Origin: Fodinibius roseus
GTDB taxonomy: Bacteria; Bacteroidota; Rhodothermia; Balneolales; Balneolaceae
DNA: 64,000 bases
NCBI RefSeq assembly: GCF_900129315.1
Contig: NZ_FQUS01000005.1
Coordinates: 186,001 to 250,000 of the forward strand
Direction of reading: 5' to 3'
Shown here: positions 35,257-42,999 of the stretch, piece after piece
Position numbering within the stretch: position 1 is the stretch's first letter
How the letters are laid out: every line of letters starts with the position of its first letter
The notes under the pieces: generated by a model
What the model was told of the DNA's origin: nothing
The model's database searches: none
The model's input: the letters and a program-made list of their open reading frames with translations, nothing else
Made by a program: the position numbers and the translations under genes

Positions 35257-35775
35257 ATGAGTCAGTTATCACCAAATATTAGTTTGCGAATAGCTACGCC
35301 TGATGATCAGGCTTTGTTAGAGCATTGGGATAAGCAGCCTCATGTGGAAGCAGCAGCCCCTAATGATGACCTGGATTGGGAGCAGGAATTGAATAGAAAA
35401 TCTAAATGGGAAGAAAGGTTTATTGCCGAGCTCAATGGACGTCCCATTGGTTTTCTGCAGATTATCGATGCGGCGCGGGAAGAAACCCATTACTGGGGCG
35501 AAACAGAGGAGGGACACAAGGCCATTGATATTTGGATCGGCGAAGCAGATGACCTCGGAAGAGGTTACGGAACCGAAATGATGAAATTGGCACTGGACAG
35601 GTGTTTTTCTGATCCTGAAGTAAAAGCTGTGCTCATCGATCCGCTTGAGAGTAATACCAAAGCACATAAGTTTTATCGACGCCTGGGATTTCAATTCGTA
35701 GAACGTCGCCGGTTTGGTGAGGACGATTGCCTGGTGTTCAGGCTGTATCGTGACATTGGAATTTTACAGTTATGA
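35257..35775 (+). CDS. GNAT N-acetyltransferase (AAC(6')-like)
   Basis: Starting at MSQLSPNISLRIATPDD (35257) gives 172 residues. The GNAT fold is clear: HWDKQPHV near residue 20, RPIGFLQIID, the acetyl-CoA loop GRGYGTEMMKLAL near residue 110 and NTKAHKFYRRLGFQFVERR. The LLxxWxxxPHV start and IDIWIG strand resemble aminoglycoside 6'-N-acetyltransferase relatives, but resistance activity is not implied. It may be the last gene of the operon starting at 33.9 kb. Confidence 0.85.
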   Translation: MSQLSPNISLRIATPDDQALLEHWDKQPHVEAAAPNDDLDWEQELNRKSKWEERFIAELNGRPIGFLQIIDAAREETHYWGETEEGHKAIDIWIGEADDLGRGYGTEMMKLALDRCFSDPEVKAVLIDPLESNTKAHKFYRRLGFQFVERRRFGEDDCLVFRLYRDIGILQL

Positions 35776-35852
35776 AAGCAAACAATAATGAAGGCGTTCA
35801 GCAGCCAGAAGATCCTCCGATTATTCTTATTAACTAATAACCACACTGGGTT

Positions 35853-35879
35853 TGTCACGTTTGGGGTAGGTATTTTGTC
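35853..35879 (+). promoter_or_regulatory. ECF41-type promoter of the first ECF41 sigma gene
   Basis: TGTCACG is followed after exactly 16 bp by TGTC. The published ECF41 target promoter is TGTCACA-N16-CGTC. The promoter is 40 bp upstream of the sigma-factor start, as expected for autoregulation. The same two elements with the same spacer recur in front of the downstream CMD gene. Confidence 0.8.
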
Positions 35880-35918
35880 TTACTATATAACTGTAGCTTT
35901 TAATAGGTCATTTTGACA

Positions 35919-36758
35919 ATGAAGGACTATCAAAACCTACTCTTTCCGTACGCCTATAATGTATTGGGTTCGAAAGCCGATGCCAGAGATGCTATTCAGG
36001 ATGTAATGACAAAGTATGCCGGATTAGATTCGGAGGTGAAGAATGAAAAAAGTTATTTGATCCGAGCTGTTATTAATCAGTCAATTAACCTAAAGGACAA
36101 GCAAAAGCGAAAAACCAGTCTTGAGGATTCCTGGTTGCCTGAACCCATAGAAACAACCACGGCCGATGAAAATATTATTGCAGAAGATATCCTTTCCTAT
36201 TCCTTGCTGTTTCTGTTAGAGCAGCTAAATCCTAAGGAACGTGCCGTTTTTATTCTTAAAGAGGCATTTGCCTATTCCCATAAGGAGATTGCCGAAGTTC
36301 TGTCTGTGAAGGTCGCATATTCCAGGAAATTACTGAGTAGGGCAAGGGCGAAAGTCAGAAAAACAGATCAAAAGCCCGGAGATATTCAGGGTTTTGGGGC
36401 ATACCGGAATCAGATCGAGCGATATATCAAAGCTATTCGGAGCCGGGATACTGAGAAGCTCCAAAGTATGCTTGCTGATGATGTTACGCTTTATGCTGAT
36501 GGCGGGGATGAAATCAATGTTGTGCAGCGAATATGCAGAGGACGCCCGGAAGTGGCCGACCTGTTGGTATTTGCATATCACAAATTTCAACGTTCACAGT
36601 CACTGAGGTTTACAGAGATCAATCACCAGCCCGCGCTGTTATTTTGTGAGGGAGACGAGATAAAAGCATGTCAGGTGTATCATTTTGGTGAAGATGGACA
36701 GACTATCCGCCGGATTTGTAACATTCTGGATCCGGATAAGCTAAAGGATATTGTTTAA
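35919..36758 (+). CDS. ECF41-family sigma factor with C-terminal SnoaL-like domain
   Basis: The 279-residue protein has sigma-70 region 2 (residues 5-65), the ECF41 linker motif WLPEP (72-76), region 4 (about 100-160; LNPKERAVFILKEAFAYSHKEIAEVL) and a SnoaL/NTF2-like extension (about 170-275). The extension has the DGGDE motif and a terminal NILDPDKL, matching the NPxKL motif of ECF41. In characterised ECF41 members the extension is a fused regulator rather than an enzyme, and no separate anti-sigma is needed. The next gene is the typical COE partner, a CMD protein. Confidence 0.93.
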   Translation: MKDYQNLLFPYAYNVLGSKADARDAIQDVMTKYAGLDSEVKNEKSYLIRAVINQSINLKDKQKRKTSLEDSWLPEPIETTTADENIIAEDILSYSLLFLLEQLNPKERAVFILKEAFAYSHKEIAEVLSVKVAYSRKLLSRARAKVRKTDQKPGDIQGFGAYRNQIERYIKAIRSRDTEKLQSMLADDVTLYADGGDEINVVQRICRGRPEVADLLVFAYHKFQRSQSLRFTEINHQPALLFCEGDEIKACQVYHFGEDGQTIRRICNILDPDKLKDIV

Positions 36759-36769
36759 TGTAGATCACC

Positions 36770-36796
36770 TGTCACGTTTGACCTTTCTTGCCTGTC
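36770..36796 (+). promoter_or_regulatory. ECF41-type promoter of the CMD gene
   Basis: TGTCACG-N16-TGTC is identical in both core elements and spacer length to the promoter in front of the sigma gene, and is 51 bp before the CMD start. Together they define the specificity of this sigma factor. Confidence 0.82.
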
Positions 36797-36846
36797 TTAT
36801 GTACTGAAGTAATCACATAAATGCTAAAACCTAAAAAGAGGTAACA

Positions 36847-37308
36847 ATGACAGAACGAATATCATATCAAGATGTCGTACCAGAATTAATCAAAGGGTTA
36901 AATAACATCGAACAGCAACTAAAAAAAACCGGTCTCGATTTAAAATTACTGGAGCTTGTAAAGTATCGTGTCTCGCAGATCAATGGCTGTGCATATTGCC
37001 TGGATATGCATCACAAAGAGCTTTTAGAAATGGGAGAGGAAGAGCTGCGGATGCATTCGCTTCCGGCGTGGAGAGAATGCCTCTTTTATACGGACAAAGA
37101 AAGAGCCGTTTTAGCTTTTGCTGAAGCCGTGACAAAAGCCGATTCTGAAGGGGTAGATGACCAGGTCTTTGAGTCATTGACTAAATTTTATTCCAAATCA
37201 GAGATTGCTGCTTTAACAGTGGGAATAACGCAGATAAATACGTGGAATCGAATCAACAAAGTCTTTGGGACCACCCCGGGAAACTATATTGTTGGACAGC
37301 AGGGGTAA
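36847..37308 (+). CDS. CMD/AhpD-like protein, target of the first ECF41 sigma
   Basis: The 153-residue protein has the AhpD-type motif QINGCAYCLDMHHKEL (Cys-x-x-Cys-x3-His near residue 48) and MHSLPAWRECLFYTDKERAVLAFAEA. It is expected to be a thiol peroxidase-like or organic-peroxide-related enzyme. Its own promoter matches that of the upstream ECF41 gene, the standard ECF41-COE arrangement. Confidence 0.9.
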   Translation: MTERISYQDVVPELIKGLNNIEQQLKKTGLDLKLLELVKYRVSQINGCAYCLDMHHKELLEMGEEELRMHSLPAWRECLFYTDKERAVLAFAEAVTKADSEGVDDQVFESLTKFYSKSEIAALTVGITQINTWNRINKVFGTTPGNYIVGQQG

Positions 37309-37327
37309 TCTGGCAACTTTTTATTAA

Positions 37328-37372
37328 TGTCGGTTTTATTCAATTGCCGAGCTTGCTCTTCTTATATATTTC
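37328..37372 (+). promoter_or_regulatory. 18-bp box with -7 element, upstream of terminator and broken SDR
   Basis: TGTCGGTTTTATTCAATT is followed, 37 bp from its first base, by TATATTTC. A strong hairpin with a T-run lies about 75-100 bp into the predicted transcript, before the broken SDR gene. The promoter may therefore make a short RNA. Confidence 0.65.
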
Positions 37373-37445
37373 CAATGCTGAACTGTTACAATTAGTCAGC
37401 TACAATAGCTTGACTCTCTTGATCACACCTAAATAAATACACACT

Positions 37446-37478
37446 CTTGCAGAGCGGTGGAAGCTCTGCAAGGTTTTT
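37446..37478 (+). terminator. Rho-independent terminator-like hairpin
   Basis: CTTGCAGAGC and GCTCTGCAAG form a perfect 10-bp stem around a 7-nt loop, followed by G and five T. It lies between a box promoter and the start of the truncated SDR, so it either ends a short transcript or attenuates the SDR remnant. Confidence 0.75.
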
Positions 37479-37496
37479 AAACAATTGAAGCCAAAT

Positions 37497-37775
37497 ATGG
37501 ACAGTCAACGTTTTAACAATAAAGTAGTACTTGTAACGGGTGGTAGCTCAGGAATGGGATTTGCTTCCGCGAAGTTGTTTGCTGATGAGGGTGCGGATGT
37601 CGTCATCACAGGCCGAAACCTGGAAAAGCTTGAATCTGCAGCCGAAAAAATTGACAGTGAAAAGGTGCTGTCCGTTCAGGGTGATGTTGGCGATATGAAT
37701 CACCTTGATAATTTGGCACAAAAGATTCATGACACCTTCGGCAAACTGGATATTCTCTTTGCCAATGCGGGTTAG
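37497..37775 (+). pseudogene. SDR oxidoreductase truncated at the NAG motif
   Basis: From the ATG at 37497 the reading is a perfect SDR beginning (KVVLVTGGSSGMGFASAKLF, VVITGRNLEKLE, VQGDVGDMN) and ends exactly after LDILFANAG with a TAG. The Ser/Tyr/Lys catalytic half is absent. It is related to the intact SDR at 26.4 kb. Confidence 0.82.
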
Positions 37776-37889
37776 TACACGTGAAAGGTTAGAATTGAAA
37801 TTTGTCTCTATATTTAGCGAATGAGACATAATTCTACGTAGATACTCGTATGAAAAAGATACAAAAAAAAAGACTAAAATGACCATAAA

Positions 37890-38579
37890 ATGAAGAATAA
37901 AAAAGTACTCGTTGTTGGAGGTAGCTTCGGTATTGGGCTCACTGTAGCCAAACAGGCTCAAGGGCATGGTGCTTACGTCATCATAGCTTCGCGTAATACA
38001 ACCGAGAGAAAGAAGGAACTACTCCAAGAGCTGCCGGAAGAATCAATTGATCTCTATGATTTGGATATAACATCGTCATCAGCCCAGAACGATTTATTTG
38101 CACAAATAAGTGAAATTGATCATCTGGTTATTACGGTGAAGCCCGAAATCAGTTCTGCTCCTTTTCAAGAAACCAGTGTTCAAGAAGCCAAAGAGGCTTT
38201 CGAGACTAAGTTGTGGGGAGCCTATCAGCTGATTCAGGCAGCCCAACCCTTTATCGCCGAAAATGGCAGTATTATTCTGACAAGCGGAATTGCCGGGGAA
38301 AAGATATTCCGGGGTGCATCTACCATTGCTCTCATCAACAGTGCTACGGAAACATTAGGGCGATCGCTGGCCGTGGAATTGGCTCCGGTGAGGGTTAATG
38401 TGGTAAGTCCCGGATTTGTTAAACCAAAGCCCCAAGCCCTGCAGAATATGGCCAACAATTTTCCCGTTCCCCGATTGGCTTCCCCTGATGAGATTGCCTC
38501 AGCTTATCTAAGACTCATGGAGAACCAATATGTGACCGGAACAGTAACGGTTGTAGATGGTGGTGCTACGTTGATTTGA
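37890..38579 (+). CDS. Atypical SDR lacking the YxxxK pair
   Basis: The 229-residue protein has an SDR glycine loop (VVGGSFGIGLTVAKQA), an acidic DLDIT segment, the Ser-carrying strand SIILTSGIAG and the C-terminal VSPGFVKPK...GTVTVVDGGATLI. At the catalytic position, RGASTIALINSATE has Ile146 and Asn150 where classical SDRs have Tyr and Lys. It may still bind NAD(P) but is unlikely to do normal hydride transfer; related non-YxxxK SDRs exist. It starts 115 bp after the broken SDR. Confidence 0.85.
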   Translation: MKNKKVLVVGGSFGIGLTVAKQAQGHGAYVIIASRNTTERKKELLQELPEESIDLYDLDITSSSAQNDLFAQISEIDHLVITVKPEISSAPFQETSVQEAKEAFETKLWGAYQLIQAAQPFIAENGSIILTSGIAGEKIFRGASTIALINSATETLGRSLAVELAPVRVNVVSPGFVKPKPQALQNMANNFPVPRLASPDEIASAYLRLMENQYVTGTVTVVDGGATLI

Positions 38580-38688
38580 TGGTGAATACATTATAAATAA
38601 TAATTTGAAATTGCTTAAATAGGCAACGTAATGTATCCTGTTTTCGATTAAGAAAATGTTTTTATAAAAATGTAAGGTGGTTTAAATA

Positions 38689-39273
38689 ATGCTTAACAGA
38701 ATTTGTGTGTACTGTGGATCAAGTCCCGGGAAAAGGGAAGAATATACGGCGGGTGCAAAAAAGCTGGCCGAATTATTAGTACAACAGAATGTTGAATTAG
38801 TATATGGCGGAGCCAGTGTAGGAATAATGGGAGCGCTTGCCGATACGGTTTTGGAAAATGGTGGAAAGGTAACCGGTATCATCCCGGAAGATCTGGTGAA
38901 AAAAGAAGTCGCTCATAAGGGACTAACAGATTTGCAGGTCGTCTCGTCCATGCATGAAAGAAAGTTTGCAATGGCGGAACAGTCGGATGGGTTTATTGCC
39001 TTGCCCGGCGGACTTGGAACCATTGAGGAACTATTCGAAGTACTTACGTGGAGTCAGCTTGGATTTCACCAAAAACCCGTCGGACTGCTCAACGTTTGCG
39101 GGTATTATGATCATCTTTCTTCATTTTTAGACCATGCCGTTTCTGAGGAGTTTGTAAAACAAGACCACCGTCAGATACTGATGGTGGAAGATAATCCCAA
39201 AGCATTGGTTAGTCGGTTTGAACATTATGAAGCTCCGGCGGTAGATAAGTGGATAAGCAGAGACAGCACATAG
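38689..39273 (+). CDS. LOG-family nucleotide 5'-monophosphate phosphoribohydrolase
   Basis: The 194-residue protein matches TIGR00730 LOG proteins: ICVYCGSSPGKREEY at the start, VYGGASVGIMGALAD, the catalytic Arg in SMHERKFAMAEQSD and the signature LPGGLGTIEELFEVLTW near residue 105. These enzymes release ribose 5-phosphate from AMP or cytokinin-like nucleotides. It is single and close to full family length. Confidence 0.92.
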   Translation: MLNRICVYCGSSPGKREEYTAGAKKLAELLVQQNVELVYGGASVGIMGALADTVLENGGKVTGIIPEDLVKKEVAHKGLTDLQVVSSMHERKFAMAEQSDGFIALPGGLGTIEELFEVLTWSQLGFHQKPVGLLNVCGYYDHLSSFLDHAVSEEFVKQDHRQILMVEDNPKALVSRFEHYEAPAVDKWISRDST

Positions 39274-39535
39274 TTTCAAAAAATTTTTCTGACTTCCCGT
39301 GAATTTTCCCGACTACAGCAAGTAAAACGGAATGTTCACGTATGTCATATTTTATGAATTGTATTTATCGCGCTATACGTATCCACCGCGCCCGTAAAAA
39401 ACTGCGCGGTCTGTTTACCACCTGTTGCCACATCCGGTTTGATGCCAATGGAGAGTTTGCCGGCTGTACTATTAAGGATCACTGTGGGCCCCTCTAGGAA
39501 CTGCAAGATCAGTTGTGCGACATGAACAATTGAGA
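39274..39535. other. Intergenic stretch without a supported gene
   Basis: A 68-codon minus-strand reading (39345-39551) includes GPTVILNSTAGKLSIGIKP but overlaps the box promoter at 39536 and has no recognised homologue in memory. It could be a remnant. Nothing else is recognised. Confidence 0.35.
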
Positions 39536-39580
39536 TGTCGGTTTTATTCAATCGCTAAGGAATCCACTTGCCTATCTTTT
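39536..39580 (+). promoter_or_regulatory. 18-bp box with -7 element, upstream of ClpP-like gene
   Basis: TGTCGGTTTTATTCAATC is followed, 37 bp from its first base, by TATCTTTT. The ClpP-like gene starts 121 bp from the box, giving a predicted leader of about 70 nt. Confidence 0.68.
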
Positions 39581-39656
39581 TCTTGAGCGGAGTTACGAAA
39601 CCGTTCTAATTGGACTCCAGAATTAATGACACTGATAACTTAACAAGTAGTATTCT

Positions 39657-40226
39657 ATGGCCTCATTTAAACCTATACCCGTAAAACGATCGATTACCGA
39701 ACGTCTTTTAGATTCAAGGATCGTCATAATCAATGGAGAAATTACCCAGGAACTGGTGGGTAAGGTGGCCGGTAAGTTGCTGGCTTTGTCGGCAGAATCC
39801 AATGAGCCGATTACCCTGTTTATTCACTCGCAGGGCGGACATGTTGATTCCGGTCATGCCATTTATGATGCCATTCGCTTTGTGGATGCGCAGGTGCGCA
39901 TCGTTGGAAACGGCTGGGTAGCCAGCGCCGGGGCCTTAATCTACGTTTCTGTCTCCAAAGAAAACCGATATTGCCTGCCGAATACGCGATTTCTGCTTCA
40001 CCAACCGAGTGGTGGTGTGCAGGGAAGTGGCAGTGATATTGCCATTGAAGCTGAGGAAATTGTAAAAATGAGACAGCGATTGAACGACATTATTGCTGAT
40101 GCCACAGGTCAACCTTTGGAGAAAGTGGAACAAGATACTCAGCGCAACTTCTGGCTGACAGCTGAAGAGGCGAAGGAGTATGGACTGGTGGGAACTATTG
40201 TCGAGCATGTATCAGAAGTAAGCTGA
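39657..40226 (+). CDS. ClpP-family serine peptidase with Ser-His-Asn triad
   Basis: The 189-residue ClpP-fold protein has TLFIHSQGGHVDSGHAIYD, the nucleophile Ser90 in GWVASAGALIY, His115 in RFLLHQPSGG and the C-terminal TAEEAKEYGLVGTI. The third triad residue, Asp in RDxF of most ClpP, is Asn164 here (DTQRNFW); Listeria ClpP1 shows a similar Asp-to-Asn change. It is separate from clpX and probably an accessory paralogue of the housekeeping ClpP. A box promoter precedes it, suggesting stress-regulated expression. Confidence 0.87.
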   Translation: MASFKPIPVKRSITERLLDSRIVIINGEITQELVGKVAGKLLALSAESNEPITLFIHSQGGHVDSGHAIYDAIRFVDAQVRIVGNGWVASAGALIYVSVSKENRYCLPNTRFLLHQPSGGVQGSGSDIAIEAEEIVKMRQRLNDIIADATGQPLEKVEQDTQRNFWLTAEEAKEYGLVGTIVEHVSEVS

Positions 40227-40344
40227 AATGGTAATGTCGCAAACCACCCGCAGAGTTGCCGTAATCTTACCGTACTAAGTGTTCCATGAAATTTTATTCT
40301 TATTGATAGCAAAGAAGCGAAAAGTTGAATGAAACCCCAATTTT

Positions 40345-40737
40345 ATGATAACGAATGTAATCCAGGTAACCATTTTTGTAAAAGATCAGGAAGAAGCCAA
40401 AAAATTCTATACTGAAAAGCTGGGATTTGTAGTGCGCAATGAAATGGATTTCGGGGAAGATTGGAAATATCTGACTGTTGCTCCGAATGAATCCAATGAG
40501 ACTGTTCTTGAACTGGCACAAGCTGACAGCACGGAGAAGCAAGCATTAATTGGTAACCAGGCAGGAGATCTTCCCGTGGTTATGTTTAAATCCGATGATA
40601 TTGAGAAAGGTTATGAGGAGCTGCATGAGCGAGACGTTCAATTTGAAGGTCAGCCCAAAGAAGTGCCCGGCGGTAAAGGGGTCAGGTTTCAGGATCTGGA
40701 CGGCAACCTGTTTGATCTTTATGAACCACAACAATGA
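40345..40737 (+). CDS. VOC-family protein
   Basis: The 130-residue protein is a VOC domain: VIQVTIFVKDQEEAKKFYTEKLGF at the start, a central VMFKSDDIEKGYEELHERDVQF and the closing FQDLDGNLFDLYEP. It resembles extradiol-dioxygenase-like or glyoxalase-like proteins of unknown substrate. An alpha/beta hydrolase remnant begins 9 bp after its stop, suggesting a former operon. Confidence 0.88.
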   Translation: MITNVIQVTIFVKDQEEAKKFYTEKLGFVVRNEMDFGEDWKYLTVAPNESNETVLELAQADSTEKQALIGNQAGDLPVVMFKSDDIEKGYEELHERDVQFEGQPKEVPGGKGVRFQDLDGNLFDLYEPQQ

Positions 40738-40746
40738 CAGGTAAAT

Positions 40747-40854
40747 ATGGGACGGATCAGATCTAAAGATGGCTCGGCTATGTATTTTGAGCGGAAGGGA
40801 GAAGGTCCACCGCTTATTCTTATGCCATACTTGATTTATTTTGTTAATTCTTAG
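40747..40854 (+). pseudogene. Alpha/beta hydrolase N-terminal fragment
   Basis: RIRSKDGSAMYFERKGEGPP and LILM is the standard start of small alpha/beta hydrolases just before the oxyanion HG strand. The reading then changes and stops after 35 codons. The catalytic triad is missing. Confidence 0.7.
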
Positions 40855-40866
40855 TTTGAACAAATT

Positions 40867-41454
40867 ATGAGTGATCACAAACGAAAAGTCATAATCTATG
40901 TGGGAGAAAGGTCAACAACGAATCTTGTAAAACAAGGTGAGAATAAGATTATTCTGGTACGTGCTCCTGATCCTGCCTCGGCTGCAGAGCTGGCCGTTGA
41001 TCAGGTTAATCAGGGAGCTGATTGCATTGAATTATGTGGTGGAACAGGTTTTAAGTGGCTCACAGCCGTAAAGTCAGCAATAGATAATCGGATTCCTATT
41101 GGACTGGTAACCTATCCTTTTGAGTCAATTACCGGGGCGGCGAATTTTAAAGCAAGATATGAGTCAGGTGGTAGCCAACAAAAGGAAGGGGAGGTTTTTC
41201 TTGTATTAGCTGATAAAGCAAATCCCAATATGGACCGGATAAAACAGAAGCATGAGGCCGGATGGACGACCTTTGTTGCGGTTTCGGGCAAATCCGAAGC
41301 GGCAGAAGAAGCGAAGAATCTCCATAAAAAAGGTGCTACCCTGATTGAATTGTATGGCGGACTAAATTTTACGGACGCGGATATAATTCATGAAGCAACA
41401 GATGGCCAGGTTCCTGTTGGAGTTGCTTCGTACTATGTAAATGACAAAAGATAG
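40867..41454 (+). CDS. Tandem DUF6506-domain protein
   Basis: The 195-residue protein contains two copies of one module. Copy 1 has VNQGADCIELCGGTGFKWLTA and IPIGLVTYPFES. Copy 2 has HKKGATLIELYGGLNFTDADI and VPVGVASYYV. Both match the DUF6506 pattern GxxxIELCGG...PVGxVxY, a roughly 100-residue family of unknown function with a Rossmann-like look. The second copy has Tyr in place of the Cys of the ELCGG motif. No partner gene is evident. Confidence 0.7.
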   Translation: MSDHKRKVIIYVGERSTTNLVKQGENKIILVRAPDPASAAELAVDQVNQGADCIELCGGTGFKWLTAVKSAIDNRIPIGLVTYPFESITGAANFKARYESGGSQQKEGEVFLVLADKANPNMDRIKQKHEAGWTTFVAVSGKSEAAEEAKNLHKKGATLIELYGGLNFTDADIIHEATDGQVPVGVASYYVNDKR

Positions 41455-41614
41455 ACACCCATGCTAAGAAATAAAGACCGATCGGCATCCCGATCAATTT
41501 GAATGAGTTTTTTCAGGAGGTGTAATTCTTGCACAACTGGATTACTTAATGTCTTAAAACTGGATTATTTAGCTCATCCAAAAAAGTAGTACATTTTTAT
41601 TGAAATAAACAGTA

Positions 41615-41926
41615 ATGGAAATTCAAACCATGAAGTCTCATAAAGACATTGCAACTTTTCTTATGCGTTTAGCATTGGCAGCTACCTTTTTGTAAGCAGT
41701 AGCTTCTCGCTTGGGTTTATGGGGAGAGCATTCGGCTGGGTGGAATAGTTTTTTAGCTTACACTGCAGATGTTAACTCTTATGCACCACCAGAGATTGTG
41801 CCATTTTTAGCCATTGCAGCTACAGTGTTAGAGATAACTTTTTCAGTGTTGCTAATCACAGGGTATAAAACCCGACTGGCCGCCTATGGAGCTTCTGTGC
41901 TGACTCTTCTTTTTGCCTGCATTTGA
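41615..41926 (+). pseudogene. DoxX-family gene with nonsense codon and lost 3' end
   Basis: From the ATG at 41615 the reading HKDIATFLMRLALAATFL meets TAA, then continues in the same frame with AVASRLGLWG, FLAIAATVLEITFSVLLITG and RLAAYGASVLTLLFACI, a DoxX protein. The single TAA probably replaced a Ser codon. The last helix is shifted into another frame. Two lesions make it inactive. Confidence 0.75.
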
Positions 41927-42013
41927 TGATCAAGAGAGACTTTGAAGTACCTTCTTATCAATCCACTTGTTTACAAGGGAGGGATTTGGGGAAAAGTGGT
42001 AGTATAATGGTCT

Positions 42014-42670
42014 CTATGAAAGAATCTTTTCCCAGTTTTGTTTCCCGAAATCATCCAGAATCACATCAGCTTTGCTTAAATCCTGATCCCCCGAATGGGG
42101 ATTTCTATAACCGATGCACCTCATTCCGGCTGCTTTGGCAGCACGTACGCCATTTTCCGAGTCCTCAATGACACAACATTGCTCTGGAGGAGTTTGGCTC
42201 AATGTTGATGCCTTGAGAAATATCATCGGATCAGGTTTGGATCGCTCCAGTTCGGCTCCACTGATGGTAATTGGAAAATATGTTTTAAGATTAAGTTTAT
42301 TGAGGACAAACTTGATCTCTTCGCGTGTTGCTGATGATGCAAGAACCAGGCTTTTATTGTGTTTATAAAAATGTCGGATCAGACGCTTTATCCCGGAAAT
42401 ATGGTTTAACTTTTCCGTATTGGAAAGATGCTTCAGGTATCGTTGCTGCTTTTCGGCAAGGATTTTATCGGCGGATACGGGGAGTTGGTATTTATCAATT
42501 ATATCCTCCCACATTTCATGGGCCGAGGTACCAACGTATTGCCAGTGTTCCTCTGTTGTAATTTCTAATCCCAGTTCATGAAATAACTCTTGTTCAATCT
42601 TCATATGAATGGGTTCGCTGTCAACAATAACCCCGTCCATATCGAAAATAATGGTCGTTATTTGTTTCAT
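42014..42670 (-). CDS. HAD-superfamily phosphatase/phosphomutase
   Basis: The 218-residue protein is a HAD hydrolase of the beta-phosphoglucomutase-like group: nucleophile Asp10 in IIFDMDGVIVDSEP, an alpha-helical cap, motif II Ser in LVLASSATREE, motif III Lys in SGAELERSKPDP and motif IV in CCVIEDSENGVRAAKAAG. The probable substrate is a sugar phosphate, but beta-phosphoglucomutase activity cannot be claimed. Monocistronic. Confidence 0.9.
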   Translation of the reverse strand: MKQITTIIFDMDGVIVDSEPIHMKIEQELFHELGLEITTEEHWQYVGTSAHEMWEDIIDKYQLPVSADKILAEKQQRYLKHLSNTEKLNHISGIKRLIRHFYKHNKSLVLASSATREEIKFVLNKLNLKTYFPITISGAELERSKPDPMIFLKASTLSQTPPEQCCVIEDSENGVRAAKAAGMRCIGYRNPHSGDQDLSKADVILDDFGKQNWEKILS

Positions 42671-42711
42671 GGACTCAATTTTTGATTGTTAACGGTTTTA
42701 TTATTATAGGA

Positions 42712-42867
42712 GTCTGCCGGACTTAGAGGACACGGGGAGCGCCAGACAATTTGAGTCAGGTTTTGGGGTCTTTTGAGGCGAATAGTGGGCCTATTTAACG
42801 AAAGAGAGCTCGGAAACCGGCCAAACATACGACTGACTCGTAGTAGATATTGCTAAGTCCGACAGAC
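42712..42867. repeat. 156-bp segment bounded by 15-bp inverted repeats
   Basis: GTCTGCCGGACTTAG (42712-42726) and CTAAGTCCGACAGAC (42853-42867) are inverted repeats with one mismatch. The segment is non-coding and similar in size to the element at 16312. It may be a small non-autonomous transposable relic. The rest of the 42671-42999 gap contains nothing recognisable. Confidence 0.4.
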
Positions 42868-42999
42868 GCCCGGGACTCAGTTATCCCAATCGTAGACTGA
42901 CGCTCTTTCTTTTCTACGGCTGGGATTATTCCTCACAAATTTCTTGATCGGTCAGCTATCGGGATGATGCTCCATTTCGTGCTCCATTTGGTTTATAAT

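Noticed and set aside
40286-40303. ATGAAATTTTATTCTTAT before the VOC gene at 40345, similar to the box
   Set aside because: Only the TTTATTC part matches and no -7 element lies at 37 bp.
26213-41598. Nearly identical 19-mer ATCCAAAAAAGTAGTnCAT at 26213 and 41577
   Set aside because: A-rich and with one mismatch; about one such pair is expected by chance in a window this size, and there is no common context.
42690-42707. TAACGGTTTTATTATTAT, similar to the 18-bp box
   Set aside because: Thirteen of 18 bases match but the key TGTC and ATTC parts differ, there is no TAnnTT at 37 bp, and no plus-strand gene follows.
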